Part shown: in pieces, positions 37,016 through 49,414 of the stretch
How positions within the stretch are numbered: position 1 is the first letter of the stretch
Layout of the letters: the number at the start of each line of letters is the position of its first letter
Source: Persicaria tinctoria
Taxonomy: Eukaryota > Streptophyta > Magnoliopsida > Caryophyllales > Polygonaceae
Length of the DNA: 64,000 nt
Assembly (NCBI GenBank): GCA_037127255.1
Contig: JBANSL010000018.1
Location: 23,409,175 to 23,473,174 of the forward strand
Reading direction: 5' to 3'
Program-made: the position numbers and the translations under genes
Notes under the pieces: generated by a model
The model's database searches: none
Told to the model about the DNA's origin: nothing
What the model saw: only the letters and a program-made list of their open reading frames with translations

Positions 37016-37319
37016 TTTATTTGTTTTACTACTAGTATATCTTTAATTATTTTTTATTTCTATCTATATTTTTTTTGTTTCTATCAACTATTTCATTAAG
37101 AATTCTCTCTATATTTTTTGTTTCTATAAACTATTTCATTAAAAAATGTCATATTTATGTTTAAATTATATATTTAACATTTTCTTTCAATATTGTTTTA
37201 AAAGTAATTCCTCGTGATTTACATTTTAAAAAATCACAATTTGAGAGTTTTTTCAATATTCTTTTTAAAAAAATCTTCTTAATAAGTATACACCAAAAAA
37301 AATATTTCACGAAATTTTT

Positions 37320-37361
37320 TTAACACTCCCCGACCGAGATTCATGGCTCCACCACTGGTTT
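37320..37361. other. hAT-like terminus
   Basis: Sequence ending CATGGCTCCACCACTG; its inverted form CAGTGGTGGAGCCATG resembles the start of the element at 33439. It is an isolated end. I could not find a convincing partner or TSD. Confidence 0.4.
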
Positions 37362-37797
37362 TGGGTACGTAAAATTATCATCATCTTTACAACGTGTGAC
37401 ACTAGCGGGATCCATGTATTGTCTTTGGACGAAATGGGAACCTGGTTCAACTTTGTTGGTGATGATTTGTTGGTAATGATTTGTTGGTAAGATTAAAGAG
37501 CATATATCAATTTTCCTTCAAAATTGTTGGTAATGCGTGTATACGCACAGGTGCATGTGTGTGTACATGCACACAACGTGCTTGTGTACATGTATCTTTT
37601 TCTATTGGTATTTGAAACTTTTTTTTGAAAATTTAGGTTATTTTAGTCTAATTGATTTGCTTTCACATTCTACAAAAATAAATAAAAAGAGGAATATTTT
37701 ATATAGTTTTTATCATTCTAAAAAAACGTATGTAAATAGTAAACGTTAAGTTTTGCGGGGAGTACGAAAACGGATGGAACATGGAGATTGTTCTTCC

Positions 37798-37805
37798 TAT
37801 ATATA
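37798..37805 (+). promoter_or_regulatory. TATA box upstream of the AVT-type transporter
   Basis: TATATATA lies 37-44 bp before the chosen start ATG at 37842. If used at the usual 25-35 bp, the 5' leader would be only about 10-15 nt, so another upstream start site is possible. Confidence 0.45.
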
Positions 37806-37841
37806 GTTGGAAGGAGAATAGCATTAAGTAAGGAGCAACAA

Positions 37842-39380
37842 ATGGAAGACGGCGGGCGGATCAGAACCCCATTATTGATGGAGAGATGTTCAGGGTCCAG
37901 TTTCACCAAGGCTTGTTTAAATGCCACAAACGTTTTCCTTGGTATCTATCTCTACTTCAAAACTATATTTATTTTTATCAAATCAAAATATATATTTTTG
38001 AAATTATTTTAGTTTGGTTAAACTATAACAACTTTTCTAATTTGAAGATTTAGATAATCTTTAGTTTTGAAAAATACTACAGATTTAGGGAAATTCACAT
38101 TTTATGATCCCTTAACATTTTTTGTTTCCACCAACAGGGATTGGTCTTCTAACCGTTCCGTACGCAGTCTCGAGTGGCGGGTGGCTAAGCTTGGCATTGT
38201 TTATTCTAGTGGCTACCATCACCTTCTATGCCGGAGTCTTTCTCACCAGGTGCATGGACACCGACCCGTCTATCGAAAACTACCTTGACATAGCAGAGCG
38301 GGCGTTCAGTAAGCCAGGGAGGATCGTCGTCTTGATTATCACCAATATGGAACTCTACCTCGTCTGCATTGGTCTTTTGATAATGGAAGGCGACAACTTG
38401 CACAAGTTGTTCCCTGAATTCGCTATTTGTGTCGATGGGAAGAGGTCGTTCGTGATCATCACCGGACTTGTCATCTTGCCTACAATGTTGCTAACCGACT
38501 TGGGATGTCTCTCTTATGTCTCGGCTACTAGGGTCGTCTCTTGCTTCGTCATTCTTGTATCCGTTATCTACGTTGGCTTATTTGATGGTGTTGGATTCAC
38601 TAGGAGAGGTTCACTGGTGAACTTGGCTGGGATCCCAACTGCAGTTAGCCTTTACATTGTCTTCTTTGGTGGCGTTGCTGTCATACCCTCAATTTACACT
38701 TCCATGAAATCTCCCCGAAAATTTAGCAAGGTAATTAACAGTAGCTCACCGACTTATATATTAAGGCTTGTTATGCTCAACTTTTGATGTGGTACTCTTT
38801 TTGGTCTCATTCACACATCTCAACAGCGCACATATATTAAATTGATTTGCTTCTTTTGCAGGTGCTATTGTTTAGCTTATTAATAACATCACTAACCTAT
38901 CTATCGATGGCGATTTTGGGATACCTCATGTATGGAGAAAACGTCGAATCACAAATAACTCTAAACCTAGCCACAAGCTCAGTTGCCGGGGAGATTGCTA
39001 TATACACCACTTTACTCGTCCCCATAACTAAGTACGCGTTGTTCATGACACCCGTTGCAAAGGCCATTGAAGTTGGATTAGCTGATAATAAGAAGAACAA
39101 CATCGCCGTCAAGAGGGCCATAAGATTGGGCCTGCTTTTCAGTACCATGATCTTCGCCTTCGTGTTCCCGTACTATGAATCCTTGACCTCCTTGACAGGG
39201 TCCCTATTCGTGGTTGTGGTTTCATTTCTGCTACCTTGCTTTTGCTACTTGAAGATCTCGGGATGTTATCGCGTCTGGAGCTTCAAATTGCTCGGCATTG
39301 TGTTTATTGTAGTGTTTGGTATCGTAGCCGGGGTGCTAGGAACTTATACTTCCATTGTTGAACTTGCTCAAGAGACGTGA
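37842..39380 (+). CDS. AVT-type amino-acid/auxin permease family transporter, intact
   Basis: Three exons: 37842-37941, 38138-38730, 38862-39380, all introns GT/AG and in frame, giving 403 aa. The ATG at 37842 has an A at -3 and G at +4. The protein starts MEDGGRIRTPLL, then SSFTKACLNATNVFLGIGLLTVPYAV, the conserved first helix of plant AVT1-like vacuolar amino-acid transporters. About 11 hydrophobic helices follow, including GGVAVIPSIYTSM and LVPITKYALF blocks typical of the family, with a short polar C-terminus (SIVELAQET). No stop or frameshift is present. The family exchanges neutral amino acids across tonoplast or endomembranes; substrate and membrane here are inferred. It is shorter at the N-terminus than most AVT1 members. 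It lies inside the split copia element. Confidence 0.9.
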
Positions 39381-40189
39381 ATAGAGGTGGCAATCGGTTA
39401 AGTCGGGTCTATCCTCACTTGAGTCATGTATGGTTTGTCATTGTGGAGTCAGATCATTTCCTTTCAGGTTTGATATTAACGTCATTATAAAGTCATTTTC
39501 AAGATGGCCTCGTTATCTCAATTCAGGATTGCTCCTATAATTTGAATCCTTTTTATTTTTATTTTTACTAATGTGTTTGCAAAATGGTTAGTTGGTAACC
39601 TTTGAAGCCAAGCAACTAGTCATATGGTTAATTGAGAGTGCATTAACCATTCCAAAATGGTTCACTCGAAAAGGACTTTTGATCGAATAGTATTTAAAGG
39701 TCCCTGGTTCGAACTTCGGATGACCGCTCTCTATTTACCAAAAATCAAGTGGTTTCATTATAAATAAACCACCTATTAATAGAAAGATTATATTAGCCTG
39801 CCGAATGTATGTCCTTGGCTTGAGTTTCTATATATTCCCATGTAGAGCACTTCTCTTTTCACATATCAACAATAATAATCGATTTTCTGAATAAAACAAA
39901 TGTGTTTAAAAATTTCACCAATGACAACAAAATGCAAGACACTGGATACATTTGAGGGTTTCTATAACAAGAGAGTGATCGAGGAAAAAAGTTCAATAGA
40001 TTGATTCAATAAGAAATTTGGAAATTAAACATTAATTAAATACAACAACCATACAACATCAATATCTCAGTGTTTGAGATAATCCAAAACAAAATGACAA
40101 ACATAATTAAAATCTTGAAGAGATTATAAATTAAAGGTACGTGCGAATTTGATCAGCACATATTAATTTGTTATATGAATGAATGATCT
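39381..40189. other. AVT 3' flank with repeat fragments
   Basis: A hAT-like start (TAGAGGTGGCAATCGG) stands at 39385, directly after the stop codon. At 39610-39730 there is a tRNA-like pair of boxes (AACTAGTCATATGGTTAA and CTGGTTCGAAC), possibly a SINE remnant. No gene is seen. Confidence 0.4.
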
Positions 40190-40735
40190 CTACATGAGAT
40201 CTTCACAGAAATAGCCCTTGAATTTGTCAACATGCTCCACTTGGAGGCAAATAACAACCAAAGCCGAGCCATCCCCTGCAATGCCGGGCAAGATGTTAGT
40301 CATGCCCTCCATAACATTCGGACCCGGTCCCATAAAGATGTGGTCTCCCCATCCGAAGTTTAGCCCATTGACAGGAAGCGTGAGCCAGCTTATGACCCCA
40401 AGCTCCGGTGTTCCAAACGATAAGTCCACAGGGTTCCTTATCCCTCGCCACATCCCTAACTGCTCCAGGCTCTAATTGAGGTCGTCAATGTCGGTTTGTA
40501 TGTACTCATCGGTAACCTTCGCAATGGTTTCCCTTATCGTGGCACAAGTTTGCCCTAGTGGCTTTGTCAAGAGATCGCCGGCATTGCTCCCGACCACCAC
40601 CATTAGGACGGCATTGCCGAAGTAATGGGTTGGAAGTGGCGGCTTCACGCGTGCCCGTGCGTCCAATGTGATCCCTAGTGCTTTTGGCTCCTCACTCTTT
40701 CTCCCTTTCTCCTTGTTCATGCACCTGCAGTTTTA
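40190..40735 (-). pseudogene. BAHD acyltransferase 3' exon, nonsense-mutated
   Basis: The minus strand carries LDARARVKPPLPTHYFGN, DDLN-stop-SLEQLG, WRGIRNPVDLS, ISWLTLPVNGLNFGWG and a C-terminus ending CEDLM. This is the second half of a plant BAHD acyltransferase (hydroxycinnamoyl-CoA transferase-like), including the DFGWG structural motif, here NFGWG. A CAG-to-TAG change (about 40473) truncates the frame. A plausible 3' splice site (TGCAG|GTGCATG) stands at about 40730, but no exon 1 with the catalytic HXXXD motif is found upstream. It is a dead fragment, homologous to 47372-47660. Confidence 0.85.
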
Positions 40736-42480
40736 ATTGATCAACTTATCGATCAATTATCATCTCAGAGGGCGATTCCAGTGTAAACACATCTTACAAC
40801 GTAAACTATAAAATAACTACCTTAACATAATTATTCATCTGATGTACACTTCAATTATTCGCACGTATGTATTAACAATCTTTAATCTTTCATATGAAAA
40901 TTATTCGTCTGTTGTGTGTATCTAAAACAGGCTTGAATTTTGGAAGTCTTTTCTTTTATTGCTGAAAACCTGGGGTGTATGTTTAAATTTGTTCATAATG
41001 ATCCAATCTCTTTACATTGGATGTGTAATTACAAAATTAGTTATGAACAAGAGTGTCACTATTCAGTGGGGGAGTGAGGAGCTTGTTATTTTTCACAGTA
41101 CAAATCAAAGAGATTGATATAGATCTAGTTACCTACCATACAACCAGATTTGAGATGATGAAGAAGAGTCACTCGCCTCCTCTTTGCCACCACTGACGAA
41201 GGAGAACGACAATCGTCGGATCTGGTTGAGATAGATCTACTTCACCATCGCGGAATCGCAAAAACCAGCCTCCTCTTCACCACCTGAGCAGGTGAAGAAG
41301 AGTCACTCGCCTCCAATCGACCACCATTAAAGGCCTCTTAAGAGCTCTCAGTTGCATAGGACGGCGGATCGAAATATAAAGAAGAGGAGTTCGGTTCGCC
41401 GATGAAGAGGAGTGGATGCAGATATGAGATTGAGCGAAGGTTGACGGAGGATTGATCGAGAGAAGGTTGAGCGAGAAAGGAGATAGGTGAGAGAGAAGAT
41501 AGATAGGCAAGTGGACATTTTGCTAATTTAGATAGATAGATGGATAATTAGTTAATTTAGTCTTCAAAGAGAAAATTTTCTCTTTAGAAAATGAAGGAGC
41601 TCGAGTCGAGATTTTATCGAGCGAGTACGAGTCGAATTTGAGCTACTCGTGTTCACATAACACCTCTACCAAAAATAGTACGAGTCGAGTATGAGGGGAA
41701 AATTATAAAAAGATTAATATTTTATATAGTTATTAGCTTCTTAAACAATGCATTAAATAGTCAAACGACATCTATTTTTAAATGAAGAATTTGAAAAATG
41801 TTACGATTTTGATCATAAAAAAAAAATGTGAAAAGGCTTTTTTATAAGCAACGAGAAAAGAAAGGGATGCACCCTACAAGTAATGAGCCAAGGAAAACTA
41901 AATTTAAAACGAAGGCGATGTAGACTACAGACGAAAGCCAAGCGTGCACCGTCCTAAAACAGCACCGCTGGCCGACGATACATCAGGGATCCCTGTGGGT
42001 AGTGAAGACTAACCTCCAAGAAGCTCCTTCTCGAACACGGAGTCGCCCCGTACACACTACCTCGATCCCAGCCAGACCCGACTCCAACTGCCATAACCCC
42101 AACATAGAAGAAGAACCCCAATTCGCACCAAAGCAGAGACGCATGCCACCCGAGCAAAGCAAATCGCGAAGGATCGATCACAACATGCCTGTCTACCCCA
42201 AACGGGATTTAAATCAAACTTTTTCGAGCGATGTTTCGAACGGAAAAAACCCAATTGGGAACCATTTACAGTAAATAAATAATGTATTATTTAACCTTTT
42301 TATTTTTACTTTCAAAATATCAATTTCCACTGGGCCATCTTTGGGCCAAGGCTTTTACCTTGGAACCAAATGAGAAACATAAGCCCACCAAGCCCTGTCC
42401 CCTTCGGGCCCAAGGAAGGCCCAAAAGCATACCAAGACGAAGTGCGCCGTCGTGGAGGTAAGGGAAGGTAGGTGAATTTT
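40736..42480. other. intergenic with hAT end at 41594-41668
   Basis: Between 41150 and 41300 the phrase GAAGAAGAGTCACTCGCCTCC occurs twice (about 41162 and 41294). The end at 41594-41668 (GAGCTCGAGTCGAG ... CATAACACCTCTA) is related in style to the hAT element at 3361-3830. A GC-richer stretch at 41930-42240 has an open frame without recognisable motif. Confidence 0.4.
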
Positions 42481-45400
42481 AATTTTCTAATTTATTATTT
42501 TGTTCATAAATAATTAAATCGGTCTCCCGAAATAGAAAATATTAAATCCCTCGAAGTGGATGAGAATACTTACTGTAATCGATAAAATCATTCCAGTAGT
42601 GATGAAACAACAAATATCATCCATGTAGAGATGATCAATGATTATAATTTTTTTTTGGTTGTATATTATATTTTTATTATTCATCTCCCGAAGTAGATAG
42701 ATTATCTCCAATTGGAAAGTTAATCAAAATCAGTCATTTTGATAATATTGTAAATCTGTTCCGGAGTGTGATTATGTACGTTTTGCTCACATAACAGGTA
42801 CGTTGACTTTCCATTTGCTTGATTAATTAGAATTTCAGAAGGTTTAAGGTCTTATATATACATCAGGATGAATAGAGTTATGTTATATGATATGTGTTTT
42901 AAATAAACCATGATTATAATTTATTAATATTTTGATTTGGTGATGGATATGATATCATGTGAGTGGTTTGTCCACGGATCCATACTAGGATATCATGGTA
43001 AAAAAAAGGCGAACCTTTGAAGATTGAACTCTACTTGATCCTATCTATGTTAATTAGGCTCGACTTTAAGACTCGTGATGGAGTTGGACCGATTTCTTAA
43101 TACTGGTATATGCGATCGAGCTTTCGGTCAGGTAAGCCTAAACATCATATATTTTGAGTTATGATTTGTGCCTCTTGGTAATTGCAATATGACGTTATTG
43201 ATTGCACATGTGGATTGTATATCATAAATCATGCCATAGTGCTAATATACGTGATATATATATGAATTTAAAGCATTGATAAATTATGTGCGATTTGGGG
43301 TTGACGATGCATATATGATATAGATATGGTTATTGGATAAATTGACCATATATTGGACGGATACATGATAAATGATATCTATATGAATTGATACATGGAT
43401 AAGTTGATGAATAAATAACGTCATTATGCATTGATTAAATACTAGCCTCATCTTTGTAGTGATGAGCTAAGATGTCCATCTTTTACTTGTAACTATTTGT
43501 TGCATATGTATGATTTGTCTCATAGAAGGTGAAATATAAACTCCTGAAGTGGTTAAACTTGTTTGATTCCTTCTCACCAGAAGTTGACATTATTTATGTA
43601 TCATGATGTTGATTTGTATTATATCCCCCAAATGTAATTGCATGCAAATAAGAAAAGCCATTTTCTCTCATAGATGACGATGAAATTATTGAAATTGAAA
43701 TTTGAGACGGTTATTGAACCTACAATATTTGTGAATGATAGTGTTTATTGAAACAAGTGATAAATATCTGAATTGATATCCACCTGAAGTGGCCGAATAA
43801 ATTTTAATTATTCGTAGTGCATTTATTTTAATTTACCGAGATCGCTTTTATTATTTACTTGTGAGGTGTATATGTTTGAATTTACTTTTGCACAAAACTT
43901 AAAGTGTTTCCAAAAGAAACAACTTGTTAAGAGTTGGTATGTCGTAAACATATGTGGTTTTATATTATATATATTGTTTGTGTTAATCAAACTTATCTCT
44001 TGAAGTAGATAAACTTATCTCTACATATGAAAGATTATCAACGAAAGAGCCTAGATGATCCAGCACATTTGATTATGCAAACTTGGTCGTATTTGGTTTG
44101 TTATTAGTATAATTTGGCTATTTGAAGCTACATGGAATCTATGTTTTATTTATCTATTTGATTTGATTTGAATTTTATGTATATGTATATGCATTGAAAA
44201 TGTTTCTTGAAGAAACCATTATGGGTAAATGATGCCAATTTTATTCAACTAATGATGATTTGGGAGAAGAGTTTGAAGCAAATCCTTGATAAATTGTGTG
44301 AAATCGATAAATTTATTCTTGAGAGCCCGAAGACTCTTTATTTTGGAATCTTGTTCTTAATCTACTTGGGTATGGTAGAACTCAAATAAATAGCTAGATA
44401 AATGACCTATGGTTCATAACAACCTCTTTTATTGTCAGATGCAATATTGTTACCTCTAGCAGAGGACATAAAGAGGATACGGTGCGCGCGACCGTTGATA
44501 GGATACTGGTCATAATTTTGAAAATGATTATAGATAATCATGTATGAGTCGACTCCCACATCAAGGAGAATGTGGAAGAACAAGTCAAAGTTGATGGTTT
44601 GCCTAATTTGGATTTGTAATCTCCCAAACTTGAGTGAATCATCGCATGAAAATGTTAGAATGATTTAGAGCTTGGTATCTGATGATATGGAAAACCTGAA
44701 GTTTTCATGATGAAATATCTAATGAGTGTTTGTATAAAGTCTATCTTTGGCATAATTAAACCTTATACATATCTCCAGAAGAGCATCAAAATTAGTCCTC
44801 GAAGGCCTATTGATATAATCAAGCAATAAACTCATATGAGAAAATGGCTCTAGAAGAGCGTCAAAACACTCTAAGTGAAGAGTGATGATAGATAAATTGG
44901 GATCATAAAAGTCAATGGAGGACTAATAATTGCCAGAAGCAATGGTTTTCCCCTAGTTGAGGATGTCAAAAGAGGGATCCCACATAATAAATAGATTACC
45001 CATGATTGGCAATATGGATGTGATATGGAAATGTTATCAATGAAATTGATATGTTGAGCATTGAGAAGCTGACGATTAAATCGACCAAGTGAAGTAGTTA
45101 CTTATGAGATTATCATTTAGGATAATGATAACGCATTGAATGACCCAGTAGAGTCGTCAATAATAGCTATCAAGCAGGCATGAATAGCAAGAGATTGATT
45201 CGATTTTGCTCAACAACATAATAAATTATCCTTCTTGTAATTTATCTCCAGTAGAGAGCTTGGTATTTACATGTTCAGTATAGGCACCGAAATCTCCCCA
45301 GATTACACCAAGTTGTTGTAAATCAAGAAATTTGATGTATATGGAGGATTGAGTCCCAATAGATGATCAAATACCTAGAGTTTATCACGGATGATAAAAT

Positions 45401-47063
45401 ACTCGGTATTTAGGGGGAGAGGAAAAAGAGATCAAGAAGCAATATATTGCATGGAAGAGGAGTGAACCAATGCACTAGCATGATTTAGATCGAGGTTCTA
45501 GTAGTAACTTCAAACAATGGTGATATGTCCACTAGTATAAAACTCCTGAAGAGATTTCATGAATGTTGACAGTGTTAGAACTGATTATGACTTGTCTTGA
45601 AATGACCAAATCCTTGATTATCCAATAAGCAGAGGATTAGTTGGAAATTAGTTGAAAACTCTAAAAATATCTCGACCTGTAGTTCGAGTGTACAAAGAGA
45701 GATATTATAATATGAAAACAAATGATCTTTTCATCTTTGATTAGATTGTGAAATGATATTAAGTCCAGAAGTACCATGTCTTTATAAAATTGGTGATGTA
45801 TATGCTAAATTAAGAGGGAGAAAAACTGTACTCTTTTCCTTAACTTTGGTTTTTGTCCCATTTGGGTTTTTTCCAAAGCAAGGTTTTTAACGACACAACC
45901 CCCCTCACAAGGATATATGGTATAGAAAGAAATAATTCATCCAAAGATGGATAATTTAAGCATAAAGTTTTTGGACCTGTAGCTCCAACATTGAAAAGTG
46001 TAGTATCAATTGGTTTTAAGTGGGTGTTTGTACAAAGGAAAATATAAAGCCAAATTGATTGGACAAAAGCATATTAAAGGTTACATTAGAATGTATTCAC
46101 CAGGAGTAAATGTAATTTTGGCTCCAAATGTAAATGACGAACGTTGTAAGTGTATACCCATATAAATGGAAGGGATCAATTAAAAATGCCTGAAGCATTA
46201 TTATCAAAGTCCTGTCACATGCAGTTGGTTAAAGATCCTTTTTAGAGTACATAAATTACCTATATTTGTGAAAGAGATGACATTTAATTAGGCACCGAAG
46301 TACCATACAAAGTTGTACTCTTTTCCTTAATCTTGGTTTTTATCCCACTGGGTTTTTTCCCAGGTAAGGTTTTTAATGAGGCAACTTAAGCACTATTTAA
46401 TACATCAGATCCCCAGATCAACAATTAAAGGCACACTAGGTCATGAAGTACCTTATACTTGTGCATCCAAAGCAGCAGGTCCTGAAGTACCTTATACTTG
46501 TGCATCCAAAGCAGCTCAACGCCAATACATGCAAGTCAGGCACACCAAAGTTAATCATGAAGACATTACAACTTATACACATCAAAGACAATGTTGAGAT
46601 TCGACCATAAGCTCATGAAGACGGCGACAGTAAGAAGAATGAGAAGACTTTGAGAAGGATGTTGAATTCAGGGGGAGCATACACGCACTGCACTCTTTTT
46701 CCCTTCTATCAGGTTTTGTCCCACTGGGTTTTCCTGACAAGGTTTTTAACGAGGCAGTACAACAAGAGCGTACATAGAAAGCTGCACTCTTTTTCCCTAA
46801 GCTATGGTTTTGTCCCATTGGGTTTTCATAGCTAGGTTTTTAACGAGGCAGCTGGAGAAACAAGGAATGTACATCCAAAGGGGAGTGTTATAATATTATT
46901 ATTATGTGGATGTACAAGATATACACTTTACTTAGATAGATTTATCTTATACTTGGAGGTTAAGGATATAACTCCTATATATATTGTATTGGTGGATACC
47001 ACACAAGTAATTATCAGTTGAATACAATCACATATTCCCCTCTCTTTCTTACCCTAGTTTACA
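42481..47063 (+). mobile_element. old Ty1/copia element, 3' part recognisable
   Basis: Near 46030 translation gives VVSIGFKWVFVQRK, an RT N-terminal motif. At about 46190 KMPEAL and SCHMQLVKDPF-like stretches follow, then GTEVPYKV near 46300, recalling pre-RNase H sequences of one copia lineage. The 3' region repeats PEVPYTCASKAA twice (46440-46520). A purine tract AAAGGGGAG and a short LTR end the element. Repeated CCCGAAGTAGAT / CTGAAGTGG words run from 42520 to 45300, so I place the element start about there, without a visible 5' LTR. It is heavily decayed. Confidence 0.55.
46886..47063 (+). repeat. 3' LTR of the old copia element
   Basis: Begins TGTTATAATATT right after the purine tract AAAGGGGAG and ends CTAGTTTACA, giving TG...CA ends and a length of about 178 bp. 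No second copy is found upstream, so the 5' LTR is lost. Confidence 0.55.
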
Positions 47064-47371
47064 ATATCTTTATTATTCTTTTTTTTTTTTTGCTCCTTAA
47101 TTATTCTAATTCACAATAATATGTTGAGCTGATCCAACTATCCAAGTATAGTGTGATAAATCGATCAATGATCACAAACGCACCGGGGTTGGTGGCCTGT
47201 AAAATTACAGCTATGGTGAAAATAAAGACAACATCGATGATAGAGACATCTAGATCAACTTTCAGATAATCCATTTGTTTGAAATGGCATGATCAATTAC
47301 TTAAAAAAAAAAACTTGAACAAATTATAAATCGATCGGCACACCGTGATGATTGATATATAAGTAGCCTCT

Positions 47372-47660
47372 CTAGAGGAGATCTTGGTAGAAGTAGCTCT
47401 TAAATTTCTCAACATACTCAACTTGGACGCAAATGATCACTACCGCAGATCCATCTCTTGCTTTCCCGGGCAAGAGGTTACTCACCTCGTCCATAACGGT
47501 CGGCCCGGGGCTCACATGGATGTGGTCTCCCCACCCGAAGTTGATCCCATGGACTGGAAGCGTGAGCCAGCTGATGACCCCAAGCTCGAGCATGGCATTC
47601 GACAAGTCGATGGGGTTCCTTATCCCCTGCCACACCACAACGTTCTTGAGGCTAAACAAG
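47372..47660 (-). pseudogene. second BAHD acyltransferase 3' fragment
   Basis: The minus strand reads WQGIRNPIDLSNAMLEL, ISWLTLPVHGINFGWGD and VEYVEKFKSYFYQDLL-stop. It aligns over its whole length with the end of the fragment at 40190, including the position of the stop. The homology ends about 40 bp before the copia RT begins. The frame is open, but only the last 90 or so residues remain, so it is a truncated duplicate. Confidence 0.85.
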
Positions 47661-47691
47661 CAAATTATGATTTCTCCACCAGTCTCTAGAA

Positions 47692-48032
47692 GTAGACGAA
47701 CATCAAAGCTGATGGAAGCTTGGAAAGACATAAGGCTCACTTAGTTGCAAAGGGTTTTACACAAGCTGAAGGCATTTTTTATCATGAAACCTTCTCACTA
47801 GTGGTGAAAATGTCCACTATCAGGATTGTCATTGCAGTTGCAGCTTCTCAACAGTGGTTTATGCATCAAATGGATGTCAATAATGCCTTCTTGCATGGGT
47901 ATCTCTATGAGGATGTTTATATGCAACTTCCCGAGGGCTTCCCAGGCAGTTCTAATCTAGTTTGCAAGCTCCAGAAGTCATTATTTGGTTTAAAACAGGC
48001 TAGCAGACAATGGTTCCACAAGCTTACTACAA

Positions 48033-48075
<43 letters not shown>

Positions 48076-49078
48076 TGTCCAATCCAAGCTTGACTATTAA
48101 CTCTTCACTAAACGTTCAAATGGCCATCTTACCATAGTAGCAATCTATGTTGATGATCTTCTAGTCACAAGTTCTGATCAGGCAGAGATAGCTAAGCTCA
48201 AATCTTACCTTAATCATCACTTCAGCATCAAGGACTTGGGTCTTCTACATTATTTCCTAGGCTTGGAGGTCTCTTACAGTTCTGAAGGTGTTCACTTGTC
48301 TCGGCACAAGTTCACTAAGGACATCTTACAGGACTCGGGTAGTGAAGATCCACAACTAGTGTGCACTCTTCTTCCATTGAATTGTCGATTGGATGATTCT
48401 TCTGGGGATTTTATCCAGGATCCTTCTTATTACAGACGGATGGTAGGGAAGCTCAATTTCCTCACCAACACTCGACCAGACTTATGCTTTGCAGTATAGT
48501 CTTTATGCCAGTTCATGAAATCTCCAAGACAATCTCATCTCCAGGCACTCCATCACACTATTAGATACCTTGCAGGGACTGCCACTCGTGGTATTGTTCT
48601 CAAAGGTTTTGACTCTCCAAAAGTGGTTGCTTACACAGACTCTGATTGGGCTTCATGTCCAATAAGTCGTCGATCAGTCACTGGCTTTGTTGTTCTCCTA
48701 GGAAGCTCTCCAATTAGTTGGAAATCAAAGAAGCAAAGAGTGGTCTCTCGAAGCTCATCTGAAGCTGAGTACAGAGAAATGGCTCAAACATCAGCTGAAG
48801 TCACTTGGTTGATTCGTTTGTTAGAGGAGCTTGCAGTGTCTCCTGTTAAGCCAGTCATTCTATATTGTGATAGTCAGTCTGCAATTCAAATTGCCCGCAA
48901 TCCGATCTTCCACGAGCGCACTAAACATATAGAAATTGATTGTCATTTCACACGTGAGAAGGTTATGGAAGGTTTGATTGATATTTGTCATGTGCCTACT
49001 GCATCTCAGTTAGCTGATGTTCTTACAAAAATACTTCCTTCTCATCAACAAAATCACTTGTTGTCCAAGTTACCACCC
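47692..49078 (+). pseudogene. copia RT-RNase H, 3' half of the split element
   Basis: Starts abruptly inside RT with [37 protein letters not shown] and [15 protein letters not shown] follow, then a (TC)n tract (48038-48070) coding SLSLSL. After a stop come the catalytic YVDDLLVTS near 48160 and GLLHYFLGLEVSYS. RNase H has SDWASCPISRRSVTG, SRSSSEAEYREM and ERTKHIEIDCHF, and ends near LSKLPPQVGG at the purine tract. Stops at about 48100 and 48500 kill it. Confidence 0.88.
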
Positions 49079-49101
49079 CAAGTTGGAGGGGGGGGGGGGG
49101 G

Positions 49102-49358
49102 TGTTGAGTCATGATCAAGTGAAGCTTAGCTAAGCTTGAGTGAGGATGTATTGTGTATGTGTGCACCTCACTTGTAGGAGAGCAATTCTCTTGTAACCAA
49201 CCTTCCTCTCTATAAATAGGAAAGCGGGAAAACATGTAAAACAACTAAGAAATGCAAGTTGTTACATTCATCTTCAACCTGTGTTTCTCTCCTTTCTTCC
49301 GCCATTATAGCACATTGAAAGCTCCGTTTCTGTACGTACTCGATTACAGCTTCTATCA
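49102..49358 (+). repeat. 3' LTR of the split copia element
   Basis: A 257-bp copy of the LTR at 27911, preceded by a run of 14 G, followed by AAACT, the same 5 bp that precede the 5' LTR. It carries a 4-bp insertion (GTAC) near 49333 relative to the other copy. Confidence 0.95.
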
Positions 49359-49414
49359 AAACTCCACACATACCATACCATCGTTAAACTCAATGAAAAA
49401 CTAGTGCTTTTTTC

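Larger units (their letters stand above)
27911..49358 (+). mobile_element. Ty1/copia element split by a 17-kb internal segment
   Basis: A 5' LTR (27911-28165), primer site, gag, protease and integrase run to about 30712. Reverse transcriptase, RNase H, a G-rich purine tract and the 3' LTR run from about 47692 to 49358. Both halves are in the same orientation. The outer flanks carry the same 5-bp sequence AAACT (27906-27910 and 49359-49363), so both LTRs appear to come from one insertion. The LTRs differ at about nine positions plus two small indels. An estimated 600-800 bp between the integrase C-terminus and the RT N-terminus is missing. In its place lies 17 kb with LINE, hAT and copia remnants and an intact host gene. 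Confidence 0.8.

Noticed and set aside
38067..38288. Alternative first ORF of the AVT gene
   Set aside because: It is in another frame and reads through the intron-exon 2 junction. The spliced model with exon 1 at 37842 restores the conserved first helix.
30713..47691. Helitron origin of the 17-kb segment
   Set aside because: Neither edge shows a TC start or a CTRR end with hairpin and A|T insertion context.
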